From: a virus
Virus record (IMG/VR): IMGVR_UViG_3300037137_000176
Span: 1 to 24,500 of that record
Length of the DNA: 24,500 nt
Reading direction: 5' to 3' (one strand)
Shown: one piece after another, positions 13,813 to 21,997 of the stretch
Position numbering within the stretch: the first letter of the stretch is position 1
How the letters are laid out: the number at the start of each line of letters is the position of its first letter
Notes under the pieces: generated by a model
The model's input: the letters and a program-made list of their open reading frames with translations, nothing else
Databases searched by the model: none
Told to the model about the DNA's origin: nothing
Program-made: the position numbers and the translations under genes

Positions 13813-14249
13813 GGTGTTGCTCCCCACGTGGTTGTTGTAACATCAGCGCCGGAATAGGCTATAGTGCAAACGTAAAACCCATGTTCGTCGAGCATTGGAA
13901 CATAGCTTGCTTCATTGTCGGACGAGTAGTATAGTGCCATCTTCGTGACGTTTGCGCCTGTCCATGTCACATCGGCCTTCAACCACTCTGTTTGATTGGT
14001 AATGGTGCCAGAAGTTCGAAAGTACACTCTATTCGGCTTTGCGGCCGTTCCTGGGGTGCCTTCGCCCCTTGTTACGGAGTTAGTGTAATCCCAACCAAAT
14101 ACCGCAACCTGTGGTCCGAAGTGGGCTATCGCAAGCATGGCCTGTAGAGCATAGAACTTCTCTCTAATTCCCGTGAACTGTAGTGGCGCGTTTTCCAGCG
14201 GGAAGCGTTCTATGTACGGCTTCCATAGACTCGGATTGAAAAGAGTCAT
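13809..14249 (-). CDS. Hypothetical tail-region protein, 146 aa
   Basis: ATG 14249 overlaps the stop of the nozzle-like gene (ATGA), with a GGGGTGAAG purine run upstream. The N-half (MTLFNPSLWKPYIERFPLEN, then REKFYALQAMLAIAHFGP) is helical and aromatic, and the C-half looks beta-rich (TGANVTKMALYYSSDNEAS, then GFYVCTIAYSGADV). No catalytic motif or membrane segment is seen. Position directly after the nozzle-like gene suggests a tail or neck accessory protein. I cannot assign a family. Confidence 0.72.
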   Translation of the reverse strand: MTLFNPSLWKPYIERFPLENAPLQFTGIREKFYALQAMLAIAHFGPQVAVFGWDYTNSVTRGEGTPGTAAKPNRVYFRTSGTITNQTEWLKADVTWTGANVTKMALYYSSDNEASYVPMLDEHGFYVCTIAYSGADVTTTTWGATP

Positions 14250-16342
14250 CGCTTCACCCCGACCGGAGTAAACTGCAATAACAGAGCGGACATCGTAAAC
14301 GGATCATCCACGGCGTCGACGTGATAGATGGCTATCCCGATAGAGCGCCCGAGTCCGTCAATGTTCGTCTCTGGCAGAGAGAGAACCCCGCTGTTCCAAA
14401 ACAATTCACCGAACAAAGCAAAATCAGATAGCACAGATGTTCTGCCCACTCCAGCGGAAAGCCTTAGCGGCTGTCCACTGTTTCCATAGTCGAAATCTAC
14501 ACCATAGTAGAGCCTGATTTGCCGTGGGCTTTCGACTTCGGCGGTGAGTTTGTGGAACATCTTGTCCCGGTCTGGATAGCCGTAATACTGAAACGGGAGT
14601 TGTAGTATGGATTCAATATTGGTCCCGTCAAACGAGGTTCCTGCATCCAACTCCATCACAAATCCATCGTCTATTCCGGCAAACAAACGCAGCGTTCCTG
14701 TAGTGTCTGTGCCTTCCACTGAGCACGTAATCTGATGCGCGTATTTGATAAACATCCAACCCATTAGCTTCGATCCAGAAAAAGTACCAACAACTCCGGT
14801 TTTGTCTGAGAAAAACAACCGATACTGAGATTTTGTGGTGCAGTAGATGCTGTCTACCGTGAGGCTGGCCTTTGCGAGCACTGTTTTTCGTATATTGCGC
14901 GACAATGATTGTGTGGCATAATCCTGATAGGTGGGCGGCGCGGGGAGCAAGACATTGATGGCCGCTTTGTCCATGAACAGGGTTTGTCCCGCAACGCTTG
15001 CGCCAGAGTACGGAACAGAGCCAGTGTCGTCAGCAATGGATCGTACGTTCCAATCAAGGTTACTGGTGCCGGTTAAAATATGTACCGTAAGAGCGCCGGT
15101 GATTGCGAGCGTGTTGTTGCCGTTAGAGCGCATCCCGGTGGGGTCATCTCCGGTTCCCAATTCAGATGCCCCGGTGCGCACACTCCAAACCAACGGAGTT
15201 CCTGTGCCACTGTTCTGAATCGACCCGCCCATAAATGCTAAAAACAAATGATTGCGATGCGTCTCTATGTACTTAGGAATGTCTACTGTCATTCCCGTTT
15301 CGACGTTGATGAAGTATGTGCCATCAAACTCGTATGCTCTATTGGCTCCGTCGCATCCATATACACGACGCAAGTTGGATGCACCATAGAAATTATCAAA
15401 AAGAGTTTGATGTCTGGCGTCCACAAACCCACTCACCCCGCTGTTGACTAGCATGGTGGTTGTTTGTTGTGTAGCTACAGCCTTGCATTTTGATACCCCA
15501 GCTACCTGAAGAAACTCTCCGGCACTGAATGTGCCAGTGATATTTGTTATGGCAAACCTACCGCTTGCAAAGGTGGGGCCGGCGAAGTTTCCTCCGCCTA
15601 TAGCAACGCGTCTAACAATCGCCGTGGCAGCGCTTGTAAGTCCGGTAATCGTGTTGCCTTCAAACACTTCTGCGGTTCCGGTGTCAAATCTGATATGCCC
15701 AGTTAAGGCCACGTTCGTCCAACCAGCATTGGCTTTGTAGAGTTTTTGTGTGGTGGGGGCTCCACTGTCAGCGCGCCACGCATACAGATATCCGCCGATC
15801 ATGAAGACCCCCAGCACCGGACCCGTGCCAGGACAAGCGGCCACAAGGCTGCGCCTGTAGTTCCTAGCTCCTGCTATCCACGCCTTGTACCCATCGTCAT
15901 CTACGCTGGCGGCTTGAGCGGTGCCGTCAAGCACGCACAGTTGCACGCTGCCTGCGGTGCGCAATAGGTTTTCTCCGGCCACGAACGTTCCCGCGATAAC
16001 CGTAATAGCTACCCTACCCACCGCATTTCCCGCTGCCCACGTACCGTTGTCAAGCATAGTGATGCCGGATATGTGGCCGGTGGCACCGCTCGTCCCTCCG
16101 GTAACTGCCTCCTGATCTAGCGGCTCGCTGACCCCAACTATGTACGGAAACGAGGAATACGTTGCCGCCGAAGGGGCGGTTGTGGCATCATACCTCTCAT
16201 ACCCTTGAATGCGTTTGTATCCGCCCCCAGACAGGCACTCAAAGTTTCGAGAGAAAGCAAGGCTGCCGGTCTTGATGGTGAATTGAGCATCTTCCTCATT
16301 CACCCCACCAGACAACGCAAATTGTTTTGGAACCCAGGCCAT
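14246..16342 (-). CDS. Tail nozzle-like structural protein, 698 aa
   Basis: ATG 16342 lies two bases after the adaptor-gene stop; the ribosome binding site is weak. The N-terminus (FALSGGVNEEDAQFTIKTG, then NFECLSGGGYKRIQGYERY) follows the pattern of podovirus nozzle or tail tubular B-type proteins, which form the tail tip of the tube. The body is beta-rich. Two related modules are visible at residues about 79-140 and 229-292, with matching cores GRVAITVIAGTFVAGENL and GRFAITNITGTFSAGEFL, so an internal duplication is likely. The C-terminal third contains DGFVMELDAGTSFDG and LPFQYYGYPDRDKMFHKLTA, a pattern I recall from these proteins. Length and position after the adaptor fit. Confidence 0.82.
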   Translation of the reverse strand: MAWVPKQFALSGGVNEEDAQFTIKTGSLAFSRNFECLSGGGYKRIQGYERYDATTAPSAATYSSFPYIVGVSEPLDQEAVTGGTSGATGHISGITMLDNGTWAAGNAVGRVAITVIAGTFVAGENLLRTAGSVQLCVLDGTAQAASVDDDGYKAWIAGARNYRRSLVAACPGTGPVLGVFMIGGYLYAWRADSGAPTTQKLYKANAGWTNVALTGHIRFDTGTAEVFEGNTITGLTSAATAIVRRVAIGGGNFAGPTFASGRFAITNITGTFSAGEFLQVAGVSKCKAVATQQTTTMLVNSGVSGFVDARHQTLFDNFYGASNLRRVYGCDGANRAYEFDGTYFINVETGMTVDIPKYIETHRNHLFLAFMGGSIQNSGTGTPLVWSVRTGASELGTGDDPTGMRSNGNNTLAITGALTVHILTGTSNLDWNVRSIADDTGSVPYSGASVAGQTLFMDKAAINVLLPAPPTYQDYATQSLSRNIRKTVLAKASLTVDSIYCTTKSQYRLFFSDKTGVVGTFSGSKLMGWMFIKYAHQITCSVEGTDTTGTLRLFAGIDDGFVMELDAGTSFDGTNIESILQLPFQYYGYPDRDKMFHKLTAEVESPRQIRLYYGVDFDYGNSGQPLRLSAGVGRTSVLSDFALFGELFWNSGVLSLPETNIDGLGRSIGIAIYHVDAVDDPFTMSALLLQFTPVGVKR

Positions 16343-16344
16343 GA

Positions 16345-17064
16345 CTATCGTCCAAACTCCGGCCGTCCAGAGCCGCGTCCGGCTAGCGGATAGTTTTTGC
16401 GTTGTCCAGGAACTTCATCGAGTTGATCTATACACAGTTTCGAGTATAAAGGGTTATACATCGAGTTGGCATACGAGAACAGATCGGTCGCCATGACTGA
16501 GCCGGCGAACATCATGACAGCCTTCCACACCAACACCCAATGAAATTGCTCAGGAAGAGCGGGAATGTCTGCGTTGTTGGCGAGCAGTTCTGGCGTTTCC
16601 CAGAAATCAAGGTTTATGACATACGCCCTGTCTGGGGTCGTGTTGAACACTACCGTTCCGTCAAGTCCGACGGCACAAGACGTGGGCCTGCCAGAAGGAA
16701 AGGTGCGATATCGTTGCCGAAAGTCGGAATAAGAAAACCAGCGAAGTTTGGTTTCGTCTTCGGTGCTTGTCGTGTAGATGTACGAATTCTCTGGGTCGAA
16801 TTTGTCGATGAATTGTGTACCAAATCCTGCCGGCAATGCGGTCTGCATCGTGTAGATGCGCTGCCCGATCACGAGAGGAAAATTCACCAGCTGAGAACGC
16901 AGAAACTTCCAGTACATCTGCGAAGCTTGAATTTCCACCCATCCCTGTGCCACGCGATTGACTATCTTAGCCAGAATGCCGGTCTGTCCAACGACGCTAC
17001 TAGGGCCCTCTCCGGCTACGCCACTTTCTTGTCTGGCCTTTTGGCAAATGGTCACAAAGTCCAT
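16345..17064 (-). CDS. Head-tail adaptor protein, 239 aa
   Basis: ATG 17064 has AAGGA five bases upstream. The sequence MDFVTICQKARQESGVAGEG, a helical segment (ILAKIVNRVAQGWVEIQAS), the phrase YWKFLRSQL, and later a beta strand pair plus a hydrophobic helix HWVLVWKAVMMFAGSV match the layout of the small adaptor proteins that dock on the portal ring in podoviruses of the SU10/N4-gp56 capsid type. The adaptor forms the ring between portal and nozzle. The next gene is nozzle-like, which agrees. The C-terminus is basic (AGRGSGRPEFGR). Confidence 0.8.
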   Translation of the reverse strand: MDFVTICQKARQESGVAGEGPSSVVGQTGILAKIVNRVAQGWVEIQASQMYWKFLRSQLVNFPLVIGQRIYTMQTALPAGFGTQFIDKFDPENSYIYTTSTEDETKLRWFSYSDFRQRYRTFPSGRPTSCAVGLDGTVVFNTTPDRAYVINLDFWETPELLANNADIPALPEQFHWVLVWKAVMMFAGSVMATDLFSYANSMYNPLYSKLCIDQLDEVPGQRKNYPLAGRGSGRPEFGR

Positions 17065-17072
17065 ATCAATCC

Positions 17073-17795
17073 TTAGAGCGACCCGAGGAGGGCGGCTGAT
17101 GTAGATGATGTTGCTTCGGCATCACGAATAAATAAACCCGAAAACACTTTAGTCTGTCCGGTGCCTGGGGCGTTGTACGTGTTGGTATCGCCATCATTGA
17201 ATGAGGCGTCGATAGCCCCGGCAACCGCTTGATCCCCAAACCCCCAGAATGAGTATGTGCTGGGCGCGACACCAATCACGACAGAATCGCCAGGGATAAT
17301 TGGTGCGCCAGTTGTTGTCCAGTATGGAAGATCCGGTGGCTCGATGGGGCTGTCGGAACCAAACCATACAAACGTTTGGTTGTTGGCGTCAGAACTAATT
17401 GTAATATCATCGATGGATGTTATTGCTACCGATGCACTGTCCCCACTAGAAACAATTGGGTTGCCTATTACAGGATCATAAGGAAAGCCGGATGTAGCCG
17501 CAAACTCCACGATGATCGCAGAGCCATAATCGTTGGATGTGTTAAAGACCCATGATCCTGGTTCTGAATCAGACACTTTCCAAAACACATACGTACGTGC
17601 TATTTCGGAGTCGTTACCGCTGAACAATGTATTCCATCCTGCCGGGGGGGTGCATGTACCTCCGTCGAGAGCCCATTGTACCTCTACCGATGCTAGAAGC
17701 AGTCGTCCATTCACCACCCCAGTAGAGGCAAGTGAAATAGTTGTGGATGGCGCTCCATTCGCAACCTTCCACGTATGGGTGTGGTTGGCGCTCAT
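17073..17795 (-). CDS. Beta-rich tail or surface protein, 240 aa
   Basis: ATG 17795 lies one base after the TAA of the upstream gene; the ribosome binding site is poor (GAAGAA), so coupling is likely. The product (MSANHTHTWKVANGAPSTT, then WKVSDSEPGSWVFNTSNDYG) is rich in Ser, Thr, Trp and Asp with alternating strand patterns, like jelly-roll or Ig-like sheets found in tail spikes and receptor-binding proteins. Many such proteins carry the phrase A-x-x-W-K-V/A-x-x-x-E-P-x-x-Y/W. No enzyme motif is seen. Role as adhesin is inferred from composition and from the fibre-like gene just upstream. Confidence 0.75.
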   Translation of the reverse strand: MSANHTHTWKVANGAPSTTISLASTGVVNGRLLLASVEVQWALDGGTCTPPAGWNTLFSGNDSEIARTYVFWKVSDSEPGSWVFNTSNDYGSAIIVEFAATSGFPYDPVIGNPIVSSGDSASVAITSIDDITISSDANNQTFVWFGSDSPIEPPDLPYWTTTGAPIIPGDSVVIGVAPSTYSFWGFGDQAVAGAIDASFNDGDTNTYNAPGTGQTKVFSGLFIRDAEATSSTSAALLGSL

Positions 17796-17796
17796 G

Positions 17797-18606
17797 TTAC
17801 GCGATGTTCTTCATCAGATTAGCGGTGTAGTCGAAACCGTCCCACTTTAGTATCAACAGATCGCGAGCGTTGGCCCCAGTAGAAAGGATAGTGTCTGCAC
17901 CAGATGCCCACTTGACACTAGCCGGCAAGGTCATGACTCTACCGCCAGTGGCGTCCTGTGTCATCTTGATATGCTGAACTCCCGGACCTGCCGGTGCGGT
18001 GAAGGTGAAGGTGCAATTCAGGGTCATCGCCACCCGATGATACTGCCCAGTCAGAAACGAGATCGTCTTCGCTGCACCGCTGTTCCCGTCGTCCACTTCT
18101 CCGTTGAAGCCAATGGACTTGATGCCAGTGATGGCGTTGTTCACCAGAACCGTGGTTGGCAGTGTTACGGTTCCGGTAAATGTGGGGGACGCAAGCGGAG
18201 CTCCAGCTATTGCAGCTAACGCGGCCGCAGCATTGACAGACGCCACAATAGAGCGCCCAGTGGCGGTGAACGTAGCCAGAGAGGCAGTGGAGGCTCCAGT
18301 GAAGTATGCAACCGTATCGGCCGCTCCAGCGAGCGCCGCGATGGCAGCCAACTTTGCTTCGAGCGTGAAGGCGGTAACTCCTAGCGTAGTGCGCATCGTG
18401 GCCGCATCGCTGTCGTCTAGCAACGTTCGAGCGAATGCGGTCATGGTAGTAGTGGCTGCGGCCCCTGCCGATGAAAAGTAGGGCAACTTGTTCGCTGCCG
18501 GAGTTACGGCAGCAAGAGCGATGATAGGAACTGAGGTAGTAATCCCTTCAACGGTATTAAACCACAGTGCGCTCACGAGCGTTACATGGTCAACAAACGT
18601 AGTCAT
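17797..18606 (-). CDS. Tail-fibre-like protein, 269 aa
   Basis: ATG 18606 has GAGGA about six bases upstream. The N-half is Ala/Thr-rich with the phrase LLDDSDAATMRTTLGV, and the middle contains APLASPTFTGTVTLPT, both common in phage tail-fibre stalk regions. The C-half (VDDGNSGAAKTISF, later LILKWDGFDYTANLMKNIA) looks like a small beta-rich tip domain. These phrases are known from trimeric fibres that bind the host surface. At 269 residues it is short for a full fibre, so it may be one part of a composite fibre or a head fibre. No chaperone gene is seen directly next to it. Confidence 0.82.
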   Translation of the reverse strand: MTTFVDHVTLVSALWFNTVEGITTSVPIIALAAVTPAANKLPYFSSAGAAATTTMTAFARTLLDDSDAATMRTTLGVTAFTLEAKLAAIAALAGAADTVAYFTGASTASLATFTATGRSIVASVNAAAALAAIAGAPLASPTFTGTVTLPTTVLVNNAITGIKSIGFNGEVDDGNSGAAKTISFLTGQYHRVAMTLNCTFTFTAPAGPGVQHIKMTQDATGGRVMTLPASVKWASGADTILSTGANARDLLILKWDGFDYTANLMKNIA

Positions 18607-18615
18607 AGCTATCCT

Positions 18616-18804
18616 CTATGCGTCCGGGCGTCGACCGTAGTCGATACCACAAACCATGCAGCCGGCAGCGCCGATTCCCGGCACCGCTTGAATATTGTAG
18701 ATCGTGCAGGCCCCGGCAATAGCCGCTCCTGCACGCAACTTTTCGATCTCTCTCGAATCGGGGACGATCAAGTCTTCGATGGACGTTGTTCCTGCCTCAG
18801 ACAT
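18616..18804 (-). CDS. Small hypothetical protein, 62 aa
   Basis: I choose ATG 18804, which has GGGAG six bases upstream. A longer frame reaching 18843 would begin inside the terminator hairpin of the upstream gene and has no ribosome binding site. The product opens MSEAGTTSIEDLIVPDSREI and has a Gly/Ala-rich C-half with three Cys residues (GACTIYNI, GAAGCMVCGID). The C-x-x-C pair could bind metal, but nothing else supports this. It lies between the terminator and the fibre-like gene. Function unknown. Confidence 0.7.
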   Translation of the reverse strand: MSEAGTTSIEDLIVPDSREIEKLRAGAAIAGACTIYNIQAVPGIGAAGCMVCGIDYGRRPDA

Positions 18805-18820
18805 GATCGTCTCCCAGGTT

Positions 18821-18848
18821 GAAAAAGACACCCGTTTTTTCAACGGGC
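18821..18848 (-). terminator. Intrinsic terminator after the head-gene block
   Basis: On the minus strand, six bases after the stop at 18855, the stem CCCGTT/AACGGG with a 5-base loop (18847-18831) is followed by TGTCTTTTTC (18830-18821). The stem-plus-T-run layout fits a rho-independent terminator. It separates the capsid genes from the tail genes and may lower expression of the latter relative to capsid. Confidence 0.7.
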
Positions 18849-18854
18849 ACTGCT

Positions 18855-19304
18855 TTAGATCGTGGTGTCGACCACCGGATTCGGGCCCTCGATCTCCATC
18901 CCCTCGGCAGGGTTGATCGGGGTGTAGCTGAATCCCTCGGTGAGTATGTCGTCATACTTCACAATGCGCTTGCGTTGGTCTGTGGGGTCGGGTATCTGGA
19001 AGAACTTGCGCTCGACATTGTTTAGCATATGCTCCACGAAGTACCACGGCACCTTAACCTTCGCGCCGCGCTTGATCCACTTGATTTCGTTGCCGACTGT
19101 GAACACCTGCGGGTCCGGGGCACCCAGCTTCTTTTGCAGCATCACTTCGCACATCAGTATTCCGCCGTCTTTGTTCGTCTTTTTCAGTTTTGACGCTTGC
19201 ACATCATCGTCTGCCACCTCTTGTTCGATGCTATGAACGAGAGCCTGAGTAACCGAGGCGACGACATTGGCAACCTCTACCTTGCGTTGTGCTTTGCTAG
19301 TCAT
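18855..19304 (-). CDS. Hypothetical protein of the head module, 149 aa
   Basis: ATG 19304 has a TAGGAG ribosome binding site about six bases upstream. Residues about 1-30 look helical (VEVANVVASVTQALVHSIEQ), followed by a charged middle and a probable beta section (VFTVGNEIKWIKRGAKVKVP), then an acidic Pro-rich tail. The sequence is well balanced, with no membrane segment or catalytic motif. It follows the capsid and decoration-like genes and is followed by a terminator, so it is probably a head or internal structural protein. No family recognised. Confidence 0.75.
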   Translation of the reverse strand: MTSKAQRKVEVANVVASVTQALVHSIEQEVADDDVQASKLKKTNKDGGILMCEVMLQKKLGAPDPQVFTVGNEIKWIKRGAKVKVPWYFVEHMLNNVERKFFQIPDPTDQRKRIVKYDDILTEGFSYTPINPAEGMEIEGPNPVVDTTI

Positions 19305-19368
19305 CTTCCACTCCTACTATTGGGGTGGGGTCAAGTCCCGTAAGGGTCGTCGCCCCATCAAACCGGAA

Positions 19369-19382
19369 CCCCCGGATGGGGG
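19369..19382. repeat. GC-rich hairpin, copy 1 (CCCCC-GGAT-GGGGG)
   Basis: A 5-bp C/G stem with a GGAT loop (ATCC on the transcribed strand) lies in the 97-base gap after the stop at 19402. The 14-base core is identical to that at 19984-19997. There is no T-run, so it is not a standard terminator; an RNA-stabilising or processing hairpin is possible. Confidence 0.7.
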
Positions 19383-19401
19383 CCCCGTAGTACCAGTACG
19401 A

Positions 19402-19935
19402 TTACGGGTTCACCGACGGCAGAACACCGAGCAAGTCGCCGGTCGTGGTAGTAACGCCGGCCGCGTTCCAGAACGTAGTGCCGATGATGAACGGGTTGGT
19501 AGCGTTGACAACCTTGATCCAGCCAATCGGCACGTACGTGTTCGCGACCGCGATGTCGGGCAGATCGCCCGTACCCAACGCGCCACGGAACGGCGTAAAC
19601 GACTGACCGGAGTAGGTGCCTTGAATGGCCTTGTAGCTGCCCGCCGCATCCAGAACAATCAGGATGTAAAACGTGGTGGCGGCCGGAGCGGTGTAATACG
19701 AATCGCGCCCCGTGATGGGGTTTTGCAGAGCCGCGTTCACGGTTACGGGCTCGACAGTCACGTCGGCCTTAACAGCGGGCGACTTTCCGTCGATACAGTA
19801 ACGAAGACCACCCGCCGGGCTAGACGTAACAGCAAACGTCGCGGCCGCACCAGTAGCCACAAGAGCCGGCTTGCTCAACAGCTTTGCGCCCATCGCTTCA
19901 CGAATCGCGCGGTTGACAATATCTGTCAGTTTCAT
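19402..19935 (-). CDS. Probable head decoration-like or capsid-associated protein, 177 aa
   Basis: I choose ATG 19935 because it has GGAG about eight bases upstream; a frame from 19965 adds ten residues but has no comparable signal. The product begins MKLTDIVNRAIREAMG (amphipathic helix), then continues as a Thr/Ala/Val-rich beta protein (TFAVTSSPAGGLRYCIDG, TFYILIVLDAAGSYKAIQG). Position directly after the capsid gene and the soluble beta fold suggest a decoration or head-stabilising protein. This is context only, since no family is recognised with certainty. GC-rich hairpins of the same type lie on both sides of the gene. Confidence 0.75.
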   Translation of the reverse strand: MKLTDIVNRAIREAMGAKLLSKPALVATGAAATFAVTSSPAGGLRYCIDGKSPAVKADVTVEPVTVNAALQNPITGRDSYYTAPAATTFYILIVLDAAGSYKAIQGTYSGQSFTPFRGALGTGDLPDIAVANTYVPIGWIKVVNATNPFIIGTTFWNAAGVTTTTGDLLGVLPSVNP

Positions 19936-19981
19936 TGGTATATCTCCATGCGTGTCCCGGTTCATCGCCGGGCGAAGTCCC

Positions 19982-19999
19982 CGCCCCCGGATGGGGGCG
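19982..19999. repeat. GC-rich hairpin, copy 2 (CGCCCCC-GGAT-GGGGGCG)
   Basis: A 7-bp perfect stem with a GGAT loop (ATCC on the minus strand) lies in the gap between the major capsid stop (20024) and the next gene. It shares the 14-base core with the hairpin at 19369-19382 but has a longer stem. No T-run follows. It may protect or set the end of capsid mRNA. Confidence 0.75.
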
Positions 20000-20023
20000 A
20001 GGTTATTGCATCACTGCACCGGA

Positions 20024-21007
20024 TTACAGGTCGGTAACAAGCGACTCCAGGCGGTACATCCAGTTCTCGTTCAGCCGAAGGGCGGTGTACCAATACTTCG
20101 CGCCCACGACATCACGTTGATTCACCGGATCGGACTTGTCAGCACCACTGTGGACGAACATCTCCACCGCCTTCGAACCCTTGAGAGGAACGTGGGCGTA
20201 GGCACTACGACCGATTACGATAAGCGGGTACACGTCGTTCTTGACCGTGCCCTTGAAGCCACCCGTCAGGGCCGTGGTCGCGTCAAGAAACGGCTCCGCA
20301 TTCACCGTTAGGACGAAGCGGACGTTTTCGACCGAACCCAGTTCGTAGTTGCTGATCGTCTTGCGGTTGCCGTATTTCGCGACAGGAATGAACCCGGCGA
20401 TTGCCCGGATGTCGTGCTCCATGTCCGTGTGCCCGAAAGCAACGTACGCGGCCTCGACGTTCCGTGTGTCGTAGTTCACGCTGGACGACATAACCTCGGT
20501 AATGAACTTCGCGCGCTGACTGTTCAGGGTACGAACGGCCAGATGCAGCTTGTTCAGCGAGATGGCGGTCGTCAGACCGAGGCGCGTGGTGCCGTTGGCA
20601 AACCCAACTTGCGTACCGGCCTTAAGGACTCCGTAGCAAACGCCTTCCGTTGTTTCGGTGGCTTGCTCGCCCAGGTTCTTCGAGGCTTCCTGCACGACAG
20701 GGTCTTCCGACAATTCACGAATGCGGTCGCTGCACTCGACAACGTCACCCCACTCTTGCATCGTGGCGCTGACGTCCTCGAACTGCATTTGACGCGCGGT
20801 CGGCGTCACACCTTCGGCCAGTTCCACCGTAAGACGGGGAAACGGAACCGAGCGCCGGAACTTGATAGTTTCGGACTTGTTCTTCGGCATCGGCTTCGTG
20901 TCACCGAATTTGCAGAAGACTTCCTGCGGTTCCGCGTGCTCCAGGAACACGGTGGCCGCATAGACGTTAGTTCGCTGGGCTACGCCAGCATACGTGGTTT
21001 GAACCAT
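20024..21007 (-). CDS. Major capsid protein, N4-gp56 family, 327 aa
   Basis: ATG 21007 has AAGG about nine bases upstream. The sequence follows the N4-gp56 capsid family closely: MVQTTYAGVAQRTNVYAAT, FGDTKPMPKNKSETIKFRR, LAEGVTPTARQMQFEDVSAT, QEWGDVVECSDRIRELSEDP, GEQATETTEGVCYGVLKAGT. This family has the HK97-type fold and builds the icosahedral shell. Length is close to the family norm. The acidic scaffold gene lies just upstream and the portal before that, the usual order. There is no sign of an N-terminal cleaved delta domain, which agrees with a separate scaffold gene. Confidence 0.95.
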   Translation of the reverse strand: MVQTTYAGVAQRTNVYAATVFLEHAEPQEVFCKFGDTKPMPKNKSETIKFRRSVPFPRLTVELAEGVTPTARQMQFEDVSATMQEWGDVVECSDRIRELSEDPVVQEASKNLGEQATETTEGVCYGVLKAGTQVGFANGTTRLGLTTAISLNKLHLAVRTLNSQRAKFITEVMSSSVNYDTRNVEAAYVAFGHTDMEHDIRAIAGFIPVAKYGNRKTISNYELGSVENVRFVLTVNAEPFLDATTALTGGFKGTVKNDVYPLIVIGRSAYAHVPLKGSKAVEMFVHSGADKSDPVNQRDVVGAKYWYTALRLNENWMYRLESLVTDL

Positions 21008-21040
21008 GATACTTGCCTTTTGTTCTGTATTGCGTTAGGG

Positions 21041-21997
21041 TTACGAGTAGCGGGCCTTGATCCTCTTGTTGGCGTTCTGTGCGTAGAAGGCGAACAGCTG
21101 ATCTTCGTCTTTGAGGTCCACGTTCTCGTTCGGGCTCGCGCCCTTTGTCTTGCCAGCGCCCTTGCCACCTTCGGCTTGTGCTCCGCGACGAGCGGCCAGC
21201 CTTGCGGCGTTGGCGGCTGCCTGCGGATCGAATTCGGGGGTGCTTTTTGCGGTGTGAGCTTCGTACAGATCGAGAAGGGCTATTGCGTCGGCAATATCAT
21301 CCGAGGCGGCCAGCTTCTCGTACGTTGAAGACGAAGACTTCCACTGCTTGAATTCTTCGGTGCTACATCTTTCCCTCCACCCGGCGTGAATTGCCTCGAC
21401 CGTGTCGAACGCCTCGTGGAGAAATCTGTCCCGCTTTTCGTTGTGGACGAATTCGGCTAACTCCCTGACGGTCGGGTCCGGCGTTGCCGGTCGAGCGTCC
21501 TTGAATTTCGACTCTATCGCCTTTGCGATGTCGGGATAATCCTCGGTGAATTGAGTCCATTCCTTTTCATCTTTCGCTTGCACCTTCTCCGGTTCTGGAG
21601 TGGGCGCTTTGATGCCCCGTGCTTCCTCATACAAGCGCTGATAGGCGGACACTCTGCCCGACACACTACGCAAGTCAAGAGCAAGCTTATCGGCCCGCAT
21701 CCTTTCATCCTCGGCGGCCTTGAAGCGCGCTCTCGCGGCGTCTCGCTTGTCCTCGGGTAGATAGGCTATCAGTTCCGCGTCCGGGTCTACGATCTCGGGA
21801 TCGACAACGTTGCCGGCGTCTACGCCAGACTGTCGGTCGATCACGTCTACGCCTTGCTTTTTGGCGTTGATCTTTGCCGCTTGTGCGGCGAATTCCTTGT
21901 CGTAGTCGAATCCTTCTTCCAGCGCTTCACCAGGAACCAGTGCTTCCTCATTGGCGACAGCGCCCTCGACTAATTCTTCTGTGTTGGTCGTGTTCAT
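21041..21997 (-). CDS. Scaffolding protein, 318 aa
   Basis: ATG 21997 overlaps the upstream stop (ATGA), with a run of six G seven bases before it. The product is acidic and Ala/Glu/Lys-rich: an acidic N-terminus (TEELVEGAVANEEALVPGEA), long predicted helices about 90-130 (DKRDAARARFKAAEDERMRA) and a basic C-terminus (FAFYAQNANKRIKARYS). This layout, lying between portal and major capsid genes, is characteristic of podovirus scaffolds, in which the basic C-terminus contacts coat subunits. No protease motif is seen. Identity rests on position and composition. Confidence 0.85.
   Translation of the reverse strand: MNTTNTEELVEGAVANEEALVPGEALEEGFDYDKEFAAQAAKINAKKQGVDVIDRQSGVDAGNVVDPEIVDPDAELIAYLPEDKRDAARARFKAAEDERMRADKLALDLRSVSGRVSAYQRLYEEARGIKAPTPEPEKVQAKDEKEWTQFTEDYPDIAKAIESKFKDARPATPDPTVRELAEFVHNEKRDRFLHEAFDTVEAIHAGWRERCSTEEFKQWKSSSSTYEKLAASDDIADAIALLDLYEAHTAKSTPEFDPQAAANAARLAARRGAQAEGGKGAGKTKGASPNENVDLKDEDQLFAFYAQNANKRIKARYS

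Noticed and set aside
18616-18843. Longer 75-residue version of the small gene before the fibre
   Set aside because: Its start lies in the terminator hairpin without a ribosome binding site, and ATG 18804 has GGGAG at good distance.
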